Below, one piece after another: positions 1 to 6,882 of a stretch of 8,317 nt of DNA. Below the pieces are notes generated by a model, which saw only the letters and a program-made list of their open reading frames with translations, was not told the origin of the DNA and did no database searches. Origin of the DNA: JAGLHV01 sp023132075 [NCBI: bacterium] (GTDB taxonomy: Bacteria > CBDUZB01 > JAGLHV01); NCBI GenBank assembly GCA_023132075.1, contig JAGLYT010000060.1:1-8317 (forward strand), in the 5' to 3' direction. Within the stretch, counting starts at the first letter, position 1; each line of letters starts with the position of its first letter. The translations under genes and the position numbers were made by a program.

Positions 1-1248
1 TGGTTTTACGGACAGGCAGAGGCGTTTAGTAATTTGATGATTATCCTGGGTATGTATTTATTTTTTTTGGCGGAAGACAGAAATAAAAAACCATTTTTCT
101 TTTTTAGCGGATTATTTTTAGGAGCGGCTTTTTTAATTAAATATCCTTTAATAGCAGGATTAATATGTTTGCTTTTGTTTGCCATTTTTAAAAACGATAA
201 AATTATAAAAATAAAGGAAAAAATAACTGTTTTTTTTGTCTTTTTTTCCGGATTCCTGATCTTATTCGTCCCGGTAATATTTTATTTTGTTATTTATGAT
301 TCTTTAAGGGAGATGCTTTATATTGTGTTTGTTTATACTCCCAAATATGCGCAAAGCATTAAAGTTCTTAGTGCCGGGTTTTTAGGTAAAATAAGTTATT
401 TACTGACTGAAATGTTTGAATTCATTGCTGTTTTTATTGCACCGATAGCTGTTTTTTCTTTATTTGGAATATTTAAGATTTTCAGAAAAGATTTTGCCGG
501 CAGAGAAACGGGAAACAGGGCTTTTCTTAAGCCAAACAGGAAGGTTGTCTTATGCGGCTGGTATGGTTTATGTTTTTTGAACGTTGCGATTCAGGGAAAA
601 TTTTTTGCCTATCATTGGATTCCTCTTTTAGTCCCTGTATCTGTAATCGGAGCTTTAGGAAGGGTGTATTTTTTGAAAAATTTTAATAAATATAAAAAAA
701 ATTTCACTATTATTTTATTTTGTACTTACATTTTTTCCGGTATCTTTTTTATCCGCTTAAGTTTTTTTTACGGCGATAATGTAAGATATTTGTTTGGTAA
801 AATATCCAGGAAGGTTTATTTTGACAGATTTGGATCTTTTGCGAGGAAAGACGATTTTTCCGCAAACAGTAACGAACTTTTATCCCATTATATAAAAGAA
901 AATACACAGCAAAACGATTTTATTTATATCTGGGGTGCCCATCCGGAAATTTATATTTTATCCGGGCGTCGCTCTGCCAGTAAATTTTTAATGTCTCATC
1001 AATTGTACTGTTCTTGGGCTCCTTTACAATGGAGCGAGGATTTTTTGAAAGAATTAGAGGATAAATCTCCCCGGTTGTTTATAGTAACCAGGGATGATTT
1101 TTTCCCACAAGTTAGTGGAGTATTAAAAGATTCCCGTCAGAGGCTTAAAGACTTTAAAGAAATTGATTCTTTTTTGACGGATAATTATTTTTTAGTCAAA
1201 GAAATAGATATGTTTTCTGTATATAAAAGAAGGGACGAAAAAAATTGA
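1..1248 (+). CDS. GT39-like (ArnT/PMT-type) membrane glycosyltransferase, 5'-truncated
   Basis: The frame is open from base 1 and ends at TGA 1246-1248, leaving 415 residues. The true start and the first periplasmic loop with the catalytic acidic residues lie off the left edge. The fragment opens with WFYGQAEAFSN, which resembles the middle of a GT-C enzyme. It continues with several hydrophobic helices, the family-like 'GLFLGAAFLIKYP' segment, and 'FAYHWIPLLVP' (residues about 203-213), which resembles the 'yHy..lP' membrane segment of GT39 proteins. The last ~130 residues are soluble and contain an 'IYIWGAHPEIYILSGRRSAS' stretch typical of the C-terminal extracytoplasmic domain of GT39-like proteins. 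By family knowledge it would transfer a sugar from a polyprenyl-phosphate donor outside the inner membrane; the acceptor is unknown. The stop overlaps the next gene's start, suggesting one operon. The GT-C call is firm; substrate and exact subfamily are not. Confidence 0.88.
   Translation, partial: WFYGQAEAFSNLMIILGMYLFFLAEDRNKKPFFFFSGLFLGAAFLIKYPLIAGLICLLLFAIFKNDKIIKIKEKITVFFVFFSGFLILFVPVIFYFVIYDSLREMLYIVFVYTPKYAQSIKVLSAGFLGKISYLLTEMFEFIAVFIAPIAVFSLFGIFKIFRKDFAGRETGNRAFLKPNRKVVLCGWYGLCFLNVAIQGKFFAYHWIPLLVPVSVIGALGRVYFLKNFNKYKKNFTIILFCTYIFSGIFFIRLSFFYGDNVRYLFGKISRKVYFDRFGSFARKDDFSANSNELLSHYIKENTQQNDFIYIWGAHPEIYILSGRRSASKFLMSHQLYCSWAPLQWSEDFLKELEDKSPRLFIVTRDDFFPQVSGVLKDSRQRLKDFKEIDSFLTDNYFLVKEIDMFSVYKRRDEKN
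1231..1235 (+). promoter_or_regulatory. Shine-Dalgarno deciding the TTG start of the GT2 gene
   Basis: AGGGA lies 9 bases before the TTG at 1245, inside the last codons of the upstream gene. No ATG or GTG is present at this point, and the protein beginning here has the standard GT2 N-terminus (MKISVIIPVYNEE), so the site and the homology agree on this start. Confidence 0.6.
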
Positions 1249-1922
1249 AAATATCAGTGATTATTCCTGTTTATAACGAAGAAAAAACAGTTAAGCAGAC
1301 GATTTCGGAGATTCAAAAAGTAAATTTGGACAAAGAAATAATCGTGGTTGATGATAAATCGGAAGATTTAACTTATCACATTGTTGAGGAAATGAAATAT
1401 TCCAACATTGTACTGGTTAAACAAAAAGTTCACAGGGGAAAGGGTGCGGCTATTCGTGAAGCATTACGTTATGTTACCGGAGATATTGTTATTATTCAGG
1501 ATGCTGATTTAGAATATAATCCGGCGGATTATCCTGAATTGATAGACCCGATACTAAAAAACCGGGCGGAGGTAGTTTATGGTTCCCGTTTTAAGGGTAA
1601 AATAAAAGGGATGCGATCTGCTAATTTATTGGCTAATAAAATTTTGACACTAATTACTAATCTGTTATTTGGTATACATATTACTGATGAAGCAACTTGT
1701 TACAAGATTTTTCGTGCGGAGGTAATAAAAAAAATACCGCTTAAATGTTCCGGGTTTGAATTTTGTCCTGAAATAACGGCTAAGATAGCTAAACGGAAAA
1801 TTAAAATTATAGAAGTTCCCATTTCTTATCGGGGAAGAACGATAGCAGAAGGTAAAAAGGTTAAGTGGATTGATGGCTTCATTGCCGTATATACATTGGT
1901 AAAATATAGATTTATGGATTAA
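1245..1922 (+). CDS. GT2 family glycosyltransferase, DPM1-like (polyprenyl-phosphate glycosyltransferase)
   Basis: This 225-residue GT-A fold protein probably moves a sugar from a nucleotide sugar to a polyprenyl-phosphate carrier at the cytoplasmic face of the membrane. Visible marks are the N-terminal strand ISVIIPVYNEE (3-13), VVDDKS (34-39) with nucleotide-binding D36/D37, HRGKGAAI (63-70), the metal-binding QDADLE (85-90), ITDEATCYKIFR (146-157), GFEFCPEI (170-177) and the closing YRGRT..EGKK.KW.DG block (195-211). All are in the order seen in DPM1/DPG-synthase proteins. It stops after this block and has no C-terminal membrane helices, unlike GtrB/ArnC types, so it should be peripheral. 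TTG start overlaps the upstream TGA by four bases (TTGA), which favours translational coupling. A natural role is to supply the lipid-linked sugar donor used by the GT39-like partner. The actual sugar (mannose, glucose or other) cannot be read from the sequence. Confidence 0.93.
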   Translation: MKISVIIPVYNEEKTVKQTISEIQKVNLDKEIIVVDDKSEDLTYHIVEEMKYSNIVLVKQKVHRGKGAAIREALRYVTGDIVIIQDADLEYNPADYPELIDPILKNRAEVVYGSRFKGKIKGMRSANLLANKILTLITNLLFGIHITDEATCYKIFRAEVIKKIPLKCSGFEFCPEITAKIAKRKIKIIEVPISYRGRTIAEGKKVKWIDGFIAVYTLVKYRFMD

Positions 1923-1931
1923 AAAACATAA

Positions 1932-2014
1932 ATTAAAAATATTAATTCCCAAAGTTTCAAATAAAGGGGAAAAAGGGTCTTTAGTAAATAATCCGGAAAA
2001 ATAATATTTTTAAT
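1932..2014. repeat. 13-bp perfect inverted repeat with 57-nt spacer
   Basis: ATTAAAAATATTA at 1932-1944 is the exact reverse complement of TAATATTTTTAAT at 2002-2014. Inside, TTCCC (1946-1950) can pair with GGGAA (1967-1971), giving a nested small stem. Arms are purely A/T, so stability is low and chance in this base composition is possible. It lies just after the GT2 stop, where a transcript 3' end or a protein-binding site would be expected. Confidence 0.4.
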
Positions 2015-2148
2015 GAAATAATAATGGGAATAAAGGTGAAATATATTTTTATCTAAACACGTAATTTTGCCCTTTCATTTTTCTAACGTTTATTTTTTGC
2101 TAAAATTCGCTAAGTCGTTCAAAACACATTTTTTTTATGTTTTTAAAT

Positions 2149-2177
2149 TTGAGATTTAAATATAGTTATTATTTAAT
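2149..2177 (+). promoter_or_regulatory. candidate sigma70-type promoter for the deacetylase gene
   Basis: TTGAGA (2149-2154) is followed after 17 bases by TTTAAT (2172-2177), close to the -35/-10 consensus with ideal spacing and located about 40 bases before the start codon. The -35 box overlaps a perfect 7-bp palindrome, TTTAAAT (2142-2148) with ATTTAAA (2154-2160), which could be an operator. In DNA this rich in A and T such matches arise often by chance. Confidence 0.35.
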
Positions 2178-2215
2178 GATTGGAAGTTGATAGGTGTCTG
2201 TAAAGAGGAGCCATT

Positions 2216-3034
2216 ATGTTAAATGCTTTGAGTGTGGATTTGGAAGACTGGTACATGGGTTTGGGTGTGCCCCCACATAAATGGAACCTTTGCGAAGATA
2301 GAATAGTGAAAAGTACGGGGAAGATTTTAGACCTTTTAAGAGGGTTTGATGTGAAAGCCACATTTTTTGTTCTGGGCTGGATTGCTGAGCAATACCCGGA
2401 ACTTATCCTTGCTATTAAAAAAGAAAATCATGAGATTGCTTCCCATGGCTATTTACATAAATGTGTTTTTAATCAATCGGCACAAGAATTTGAATTTGAT
2501 TTAAAAAAATCAATAAGTTGTATTAGCAAAATAACGGGAGAAAAAATTTTAGGTTATAGGGCACCTTGCTGGTCAATTAGAAAGAAATCATTTTGGGCTC
2601 TGGATATACTTAAGCGGTACGATATTAAATATGATTCCAGTATTTATCCGGTAAAATTCCCGTTTTTCGGTTTACCCGGAGATAAAAGATATCCTTATTT
2701 AATAAATAAAAATCTTATGGAATTTCCTCCTTCTGTAATTAAAATATTAGGAAAAAATATTCCTTTCGCGGGAGGAATATTTTTGAGAATGTTTCCCTAT
2801 TGGGTGGTTCATAAAGGGATTAAGTTAATAAACAAAAAAAAACAACCCGCACTTATTCATATTCATCCCCGGGAATTAGACGAAAATTTTTCTCCTGTTA
2901 AATATTTGTCTTTTAAGTGGAAAGTTTTTCAGACTATACGAATTGGTAAAACCGAAGACAAATTCAGATTGCTGCTCAAAAATTTTAGGTTTGGTCCGAT
3001 AAAAGATGTTTTTTCTAAGTTCTGTGAAAAATAG
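2216..3034 (+). CDS. polysaccharide deacetylase, XrtA/PEP-CTERM-associated type
   Basis: A 272-residue NodB-fold carbohydrate esterase (CE4) expected to remove acetyl groups from N-acetylated sugars of an exopolysaccharide. Motifs in order: NALSVDLEDW (3-12) with acidic residues D8, E10 and D11; VKATFFVLGWIAE (46-58); HEIASHGYLH (72-81) with the metal-binding pair H77/H81; GYRAPCWS (113-120); YDSSIYP (139-145); EFPPS (169-173); and LIHIHPRELD (213-222) with H215/H217. The 'NA.SVD.EDW' start, the 'FPPS...G..IPFAGG..LR' middle and the 'HP.ELD...RIGKTE.K...LL..FRFGP' end are characteristic of the deacetylase family tied to exosortase A/PEP-CTERM exopolysaccharide loci. No signal peptide is visible. 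AAGAGGAG (2203-2210) sits 5 bases before ATG 2216, a strong ribosome site. No exosortase lies in the window. The catalytic set looks intact. A perfect 12-bp inverted repeat lies inside the gene at 2753-2784. Confidence 0.93.
   Translation: MLNALSVDLEDWYMGLGVPPHKWNLCEDRIVKSTGKILDLLRGFDVKATFFVLGWIAEQYPELILAIKKENHEIASHGYLHKCVFNQSAQEFEFDLKKSISCISKITGEKILGYRAPCWSIRKKSFWALDILKRYDIKYDSSIYPVKFPFFGLPGDKRYPYLINKNLMEFPPSVIKILGKNIPFAGGIFLRMFPYWVVHKGIKLINKKKQPALIHIHPRELDENFSPVKYLSFKWKVFQTIRIGKTEDKFRLLLKNFRFGPIKDVFSKFCEK
2753..2784. repeat. intragenic 12-bp perfect hairpin
   Basis: AAAAATATTCCT (2753-2764) and AGGAATATTTTT (2773-2784) are exact reverse complements separated by 8 bases; two T-G wobbles could close the loop to CGCG. 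The right arm ends in five T, giving a terminator-like outline inside the deacetylase coding region, over codons for the conserved IPFAGG segment. Confidence 0.5.
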
Positions 3035-3156
3035 TCGGTAATGGATGAATGTTTTCAATGAGACTTAGAGACCGTAGGGAGATGAAGGGAATTGGGGTTA
3101 ATTTCCTGTAGCTTTGCCGGGTAGTTTATTAAAAAAAAAGAGAATCTCGGAAAAAA
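3035..3156 (+). other. leader region of the TMTC-like gene, possibly structured
   Basis: This 122-bp gap is richer in G and C than its surroundings: 29 of 60 bases at 3061-3120 are G or C. It contains a 7-bp hairpin, GGGAATT (3087-3093) with AATTTCC (3100-3106), one G-T wobble and a GGGGTT loop. CGGT (3036-3039) can also pair with ACCG (3071-3074). After 3121 it turns to A-rich DNA leading to the start codon. I recognise no riboswitch or leader family. There is no terminator with a U tract after the deacetylase, so read-through into the next gene is plausible. Confidence 0.4.
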
Positions 3157-6100
3157 ATGAAAAAAAAAGATTGGTTATTTGTCAGTATAATTATTATTTT
3201 TGGGGTTATTCTTTATGCTAATTCTTTGAATAATTCTTTTGTTTGGGATGATAAAGGGCACATAGAGAAAAATGATTTTATAAAAGATTGGAATAATTTA
3301 CCCAAGCTTTTTAGTCCTGATTATTTTGAGCTTACTAACGAAGGATTTGCTTTAAGCTGGCGTCCGTTAACCACTCTTTCTTATTTTATTAGTTATAGTT
3401 TGTGGGGGATTAATCCTTTAGGGTATCGTTGGTCAAGTATTATAAATCATTTATTGAATGCTGTATTAGTATATTTGATAACTTCTCTTCTTTTCCGAAA
3501 AAGAAGTATTTCTTTTCTGGCCGGTTTGTTTTTTATTGTACATCCTATTAATACCGAAGCGGTTTGTGGTATTAGTTTTAATGAAAATTTGTTGGCCTGT
3601 TTATTTCTTTTAGGGGCTTTTTATTTATATGTAAAAACCCAAAAAGATAATAAATCACAGAAAATTAGAATATTTTTATGGGGTATTTCCTGTCTCTTTT
3701 ATTTGTTAGCTCTTTTTTCTAAAGAGGTAGCTATTAGTTTGCCTTTAATTATTTTAGCTTATGATTATTGCTTTGCTCCGGAAAAAAATATTAGAAAAAG
3801 AGCTTTTTTTTATTTAGGTTATGCAGGAATAACACTTTTTTATTTAGGAATCAGGTTTTTTGTTCTACAAGATGTACAAAATGTATTTTTTTCCGGCTTG
3901 ATTAAAAAAGATTTTTTATCTGTAGGAGTAGCGGAAATAATAGTCAGTTTGGTTTACTTTTTAAAGTTGCTTGTTTTACCGGTTAATTTATGTATAGTGC
4001 CGCTTATATCTACTCCGGGGTCTTTATTTGAACCCAGGGCTATTGTTTCAATAGGGATAATAATTATAATCGGGGTGTTCAGTTTTTTTATTTATAAATA
4101 TTCTAAAAAGGTTTTTTGGAGTTTGCTTTGGATTTTTTTAAATTTGTTGCCTATATTGAGCATAATACCTTTTTATTTTCTGTTTAGTGAGCGGTATTTG
4201 TATATTCCTTCGGTAGGATTTTCTATGCTATTAGCCATAGGAATAGATAAATGCATACAAACCAAAAGAGAATCAATGGCAATATTAATTTTTCTGTTGG
4301 TTTTTTATAGTTGGACCACGGTAAAAAGAAATACCGACTGGAAAGATGAGTTTACTCTGTGGTCCAGAACGGTCAAAATGTACCCGAACAATTATCAGGC
4401 TCATAATAATCTTGGGTGTATATATAGTGAACAGGGGAAATATGATGAAGCTTGCAGGGAATACAAAAAAGCCTTGGAATTGGTTCCTCATTATTCTGCT
4501 CCAAGGAGTAATTTAGCTAATGTTTATATGTTAAAAGGAGAATATTATGAGGCCATAAAAGAAGTAAAAGAAGTTTTAAAATTAAATCCCGAAAATGCTG
4601 GTGCTCATAATAACTTAGGTGTTTATTATTCTAGGATAGGATTATATGACCAAGCAATAAAGGAATATAAGAAGGTATTAGAATTAAATCCCGGATCGGG
4701 GGCTGGTCTTTATAAAAATATTGGAGATTTATATAGACAACAAGGATTTGAAGAAGAAGCAGTAAAAGCGTATAAGTATGCGTTAAAACTGAATCCGCAG
4801 TATGTAGAAGCTTGGCAATGCCTTAGTTTTTACGAAGAGAAAGATGAAAAAGATGAAATAAAAAAAATTATTTACTTTTATAAAAGAATTGGAATGATTA
4901 ATTCGCAAATAATAAACAAGATGAATTTTAAGTTAGCTGTAAGTCAACCATATTTACAGGGAGAGATAGAAAAATATTTACTGGAAGACAATCTGGGAAA
5001 CAGATGGTTGTTTGAAACATATCCTTCATATGCTTTAGATGTTGCCCAAATCCAGGAAGCAATATATTATTTTGCACTAATTTGCGGGATTGATTTACCC
5101 CAGGTACATTGCTTATATTTACCGATTAACGGTAAATCAATATTTGGTTCTATCCAAAGGTTTTTGCCCGATATGAGTTCTTTCTGTGATATATCAACAA
5201 AAAAATTAGTTGAACATCAGGTGAATTATATCCAAAAACAGCACATATTTGATTGGTTTATTCTTAACCATGATAGCACAAAAGATAATTTTCTTATTAA
5301 TAAAAAGGAAAAAATTGTCGGGATTGATAAGGATTCGGCATTTAATTTGTTGAATATTCCATCATTAACTGTTGCATTATCTCGCCATGATGATCCGGTA
5401 AATTTCAGTTATTATTATTTCTTTTGGAAGGCATATGTCGACAAAGAAATAAGCGTTGATTTTAAAAGTGCTTTTGAGTTAATAAATTACATTCAAAATT
5501 TAGATAATAATTTCATAGCAGAAATATTTAAGCCCGTTTTTTATGTTTATGGTAAATATAGTCCTTCCCGATATGAGATATTGATTAAGAGAAAAAACCA
5601 TATTCAGGGTGTTTTTAAAGGTTTTTATAAAAAATTAGTAGATAAAAGAGGAGATAGTATTTCTTTAAATTTAAATAAAAATAAGGAGTATTCAAAAACA
5701 GTTCTAAATAAGCTGAAAAACCATTATTTAGGAAAAGAAAAATTACTGGCACAATTACAAGAGGACAAAACAATTGCTAAACAGGAAAATATCAAAGTAA
5801 TTTCTTCCAAGAAGGGATGGTATACTATTAGTATTTTAAGGGAAGGTTACCAAAAACGGATAGTAACCGATAGGGAATCTTTTTTTTCACTTGTGAAGGG
5901 TGTTCTTAAAGGGTTAGGGGAATTGGAAAAAAAACCTACATCTTTTTGTGAAAAATTAGCAATTAGTTTGTATCGTTATCAGATTAGGAGTCTTCAAAAA
6001 GAGATGAATATAGAAGATTTTGAACAGGATTTAATTAGACATATTACTATTCATCCGGAGGAAATAGATCTTTCCGCGTTAGAATCAACTTTGAGGGTTT

Positions 6101-6882
6101 CCTACCGAAAGCCAAAAAAGAAGTTAGGAGGGTATAGGGAAATAATAAAGGAAATCCCCCTGGATTTTATAGCTTATTTAAATTATCTGTACCGACCCAT
6201 GCAAAATGACGAGCGCAAAGAGAAAATAATAGAATATAAAAGTGAAATTGAACAATTGCTTAATATTGATTTAGGTGAACTTGGCTATGGTATTCTAAAA
6301 GAAACGGATCCTCATTTTTTACGGATATATTTAGAGAATGTTCCTGATTCGGGGTGGAAATATTGTTTGTTAGGAAGGATGTATAGACAAAGAGAACAAT
6401 ATAAGAAAGAATTACAAGCCTATAAAAAAGGGGTTGCATTAAATGGGGAAAAAGAATCAACTGCCTGGTTATATGCCCTGTTAGGGATTTATTATGAACA
6501 TAATGAAAAAAACGTTCGTTTTGGAAAAGGGTTTGATATTGATTCAGCCATATTATGGTTTAAAAGAGCCATTGAACTTAATCCCGGGTTGACAACCGCG
6601 CGGCTAAATTTAGCCAATTTATATATAATCAAAGAAAACATAGAAGGAACTATTGAGCAATTTAAAGAGATAATCAAAATAGAACCTGATTATGCCAGTT
6701 TATATTCTTCCTTGTTGGCTATTATTAAAGAGAAAAGAATAGAGTCCCTGCAAAAAATAAAAATGGATACTCTTGACGGAGAAGCCCATTATATTGTAGG
6801 ATTAACTTATCAGGTTAAAGGTCAAAAAAGGGAAGCACAAAGGCATTTTAAAAAAGCACGGGAATTAGGATGGCTGGATTAG
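3157..6882 (+). CDS. TMTC-like GT-C membrane protein fused to TPRs and a kinase-like domain
   Basis: A 1241-residue multidomain protein. Residues 1 to ~390 form many membrane helices with marks of the TMTC/bacterial O-mannosyltransferase-like family: ANSLNNSFVWDD (21-32) with D31/D32 in the first outer loop, WRPL (68-71), INHLLNA (96-102), FIVHPINTEAV (126-136), FSKEVAISLP (187-196), SERYLYIPSVGF (344-355), and DW.DEFTLW..T.K.YPNN (394-412). Four TPRs follow (about 412-548). Residues ~600-830 resemble a PI3/4K/HipA-like kinase domain (separate entry). Residues ~836-1060 are charged and probably helical, matching no family I know. Further TPR-like repeats run from ~1064 to 1241. The known part implies sugar transfer from polyprenyl-phosphate to protein or glycan. 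The frame is uninterrupted. ATG 3157 has only a weak ribosome site and is set in A runs (seven A ending at 3157, nine A at 3160-3168). The start is chosen because the first helix begins at once after MKKKDW. Function of the whole fusion is unknown. Confidence 0.9.
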   Translation: MKKKDWLFVSIIIIFGVILYANSLNNSFVWDDKGHIEKNDFIKDWNNLPKLFSPDYFELTNEGFALSWRPLTTLSYFISYSLWGINPLGYRWSSIINHLLNAVLVYLITSLLFRKRSISFLAGLFFIVHPINTEAVCGISFNENLLACLFLLGAFYLYVKTQKDNKSQKIRIFLWGISCLFYLLALFSKEVAISLPLIILAYDYCFAPEKNIRKRAFFYLGYAGITLFYLGIRFFVLQDVQNVFFSGLIKKDFLSVGVAEIIVSLVYFLKLLVLPVNLCIVPLISTPGSLFEPRAIVSIGIIIIIGVFSFFIYKYSKKVFWSLLWIFLNLLPILSIIPFYFLFSERYLYIPSVGFSMLLAIGIDKCIQTKRESMAILIFLLVFYSWTTVKRNTDWKDEFTLWSRTVKMYPNNYQAHNNLGCIYSEQGKYDEACREYKKALELVPHYSAPRSNLANVYMLKGEYYEAIKEVKEVLKLNPENAGAHNNLGVYYSRIGLYDQAIKEYKKVLELNPGSGAGLYKNIGDLYRQQGFEEEAVKAYKYALKLNPQYVEAWQCLSFYEEKDEKDEIKKIIYFYKRIGMINSQIINKMNFKLAVSQPYLQGEIEKYLLEDNLGNRWLFETYPSYALDVAQIQEAIYYFALICGIDLPQVHCLYLPINGKSIFGSIQRFLPDMSSFCDISTKKLVEHQVNYIQKQHIFDWFILNHDSTKDNFLINKKEKIVGIDKDSAFNLLNIPSLTVALSRHDDPVNFSYYYFFWKAYVDKEISVDFKSAFELINYIQNLDNNFIAEIFKPVFYVYGKYSPSRYEILIKRKNHIQGVFKGFYKKLVDKRGDSISLNLNKNKEYSKTVLNKLKNHYLGKEKLLAQLQEDKTIAKQENIKVISSKKGWYTISILREGYQKRIVTDRESFFSLVKGVLKGLGELEKKPTSFCEKLAISLYRYQIRSLQKEMNIEDFEQDLIRHITIHPEEIDLSALESTLRVSYRKPKKKLGGYREIIKEIPLDFIAYLNYLYRPMQNDERKEKIIEYKSEIEQLLNIDLGELGYGILKETDPHFLRIYLENVPDSGWKYCLLGRMYRQREQYKKELQAYKKGVALNGEKESTAWLYALLGIYYEHNEKNVRFGKGFDIDSAILWFKRAIELNPGLTTARLNLANLYIIKENIEGTIEQFKEIIKIEPDYASLYSSLLAIIKEKRIESLQKIKMDTLDGEAHYIVGLTYQVKGQKREAQRHFKKARELGWLD
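4954..5646 (+). other. kinase-fold domain (PI3/4K-HipA-like) within the TMTC-like protein
   Basis: Residues about 600-830 of the 1241-residue protein. The C-lobe signature is DWFILNHDSTKDNFLI (699-714) followed by KIVGIDKDSAF (719-729). This matches the bacterial PI3/4-kinase/HipA-like pattern 'DW...NHD.H..NF....G..VGIDKG.AF'. D706 would be the catalytic aspartate, and N711 and D724 the metal ligands. Ahead of it, GNRWLFE (614-620), QEAIYYFALICGIDLPQV (633-650) and GSIQRFLP (664-671) fit the N-lobe, helix C and hinge. The block at 811-824 (KRKNHIQGVFKGFY) resembles the closing 'RK..L...F..FY' helix of these proteins. Two usual residues differ: a lysine expected near 620 reads E620, and the histidine usually at position 708 is T708. 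Substrate and activity are unknown; a pseudokinase is possible. Confidence 0.65.

Larger units (their letters stand above)
1923..2215 (+). other. AT-rich intergenic spacer (293 bp)
   Basis: No credible coding frame is seen on either strand; the longest antisense frame reaching in from the GT2 gene is a shadow of that gene. The spacer holds a 13-bp inverted repeat (1932-1944 with 2002-2014), several T runs, a small palindrome at 2142-2160, and a candidate promoter before the deacetylase. There is no GC-rich terminator hairpin with a U tract after the GT2 gene. The gap suggests that the deacetylase begins a separate transcription unit. Confidence 0.6.

Noticed and set aside
1665-1952. 95-codon open frame on the minus strand.
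   Set aside because: It overlaps the conserved 3' half of the GT2 gene, has no ribosome site and no recognisable protein content; a shadow frame.
1923-1980. Possible intrinsic terminator after the GT2 gene.
   Set aside because: The only G/C pairing is a 5-bp stem (1946-1950 with 1967-1971) with a long loop, followed by A rather than T bases.
2023-2055. Ten-codon frame ATG...TAA in the spacer.
   Set aside because: Too short, no ribosome site and no known leader-peptide pattern such as repeated regulatory codons.
3104-3121. On the minus strand, GGCAAAGCTACAGG resembles a piece of the c-di-GMP-I (GEMM) riboswitch core.
   Set aside because: It points away from the downstream gene, and the GNRA-type loop, the second conserved stem and the receptor are missing. 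Probably chance.
4390-4800. Recurring coding units that look like a DNA repeat array.
   Set aside because: They are four TPR motifs in the protein; the DNA of the units has diverged and there is no recent tandem duplication.
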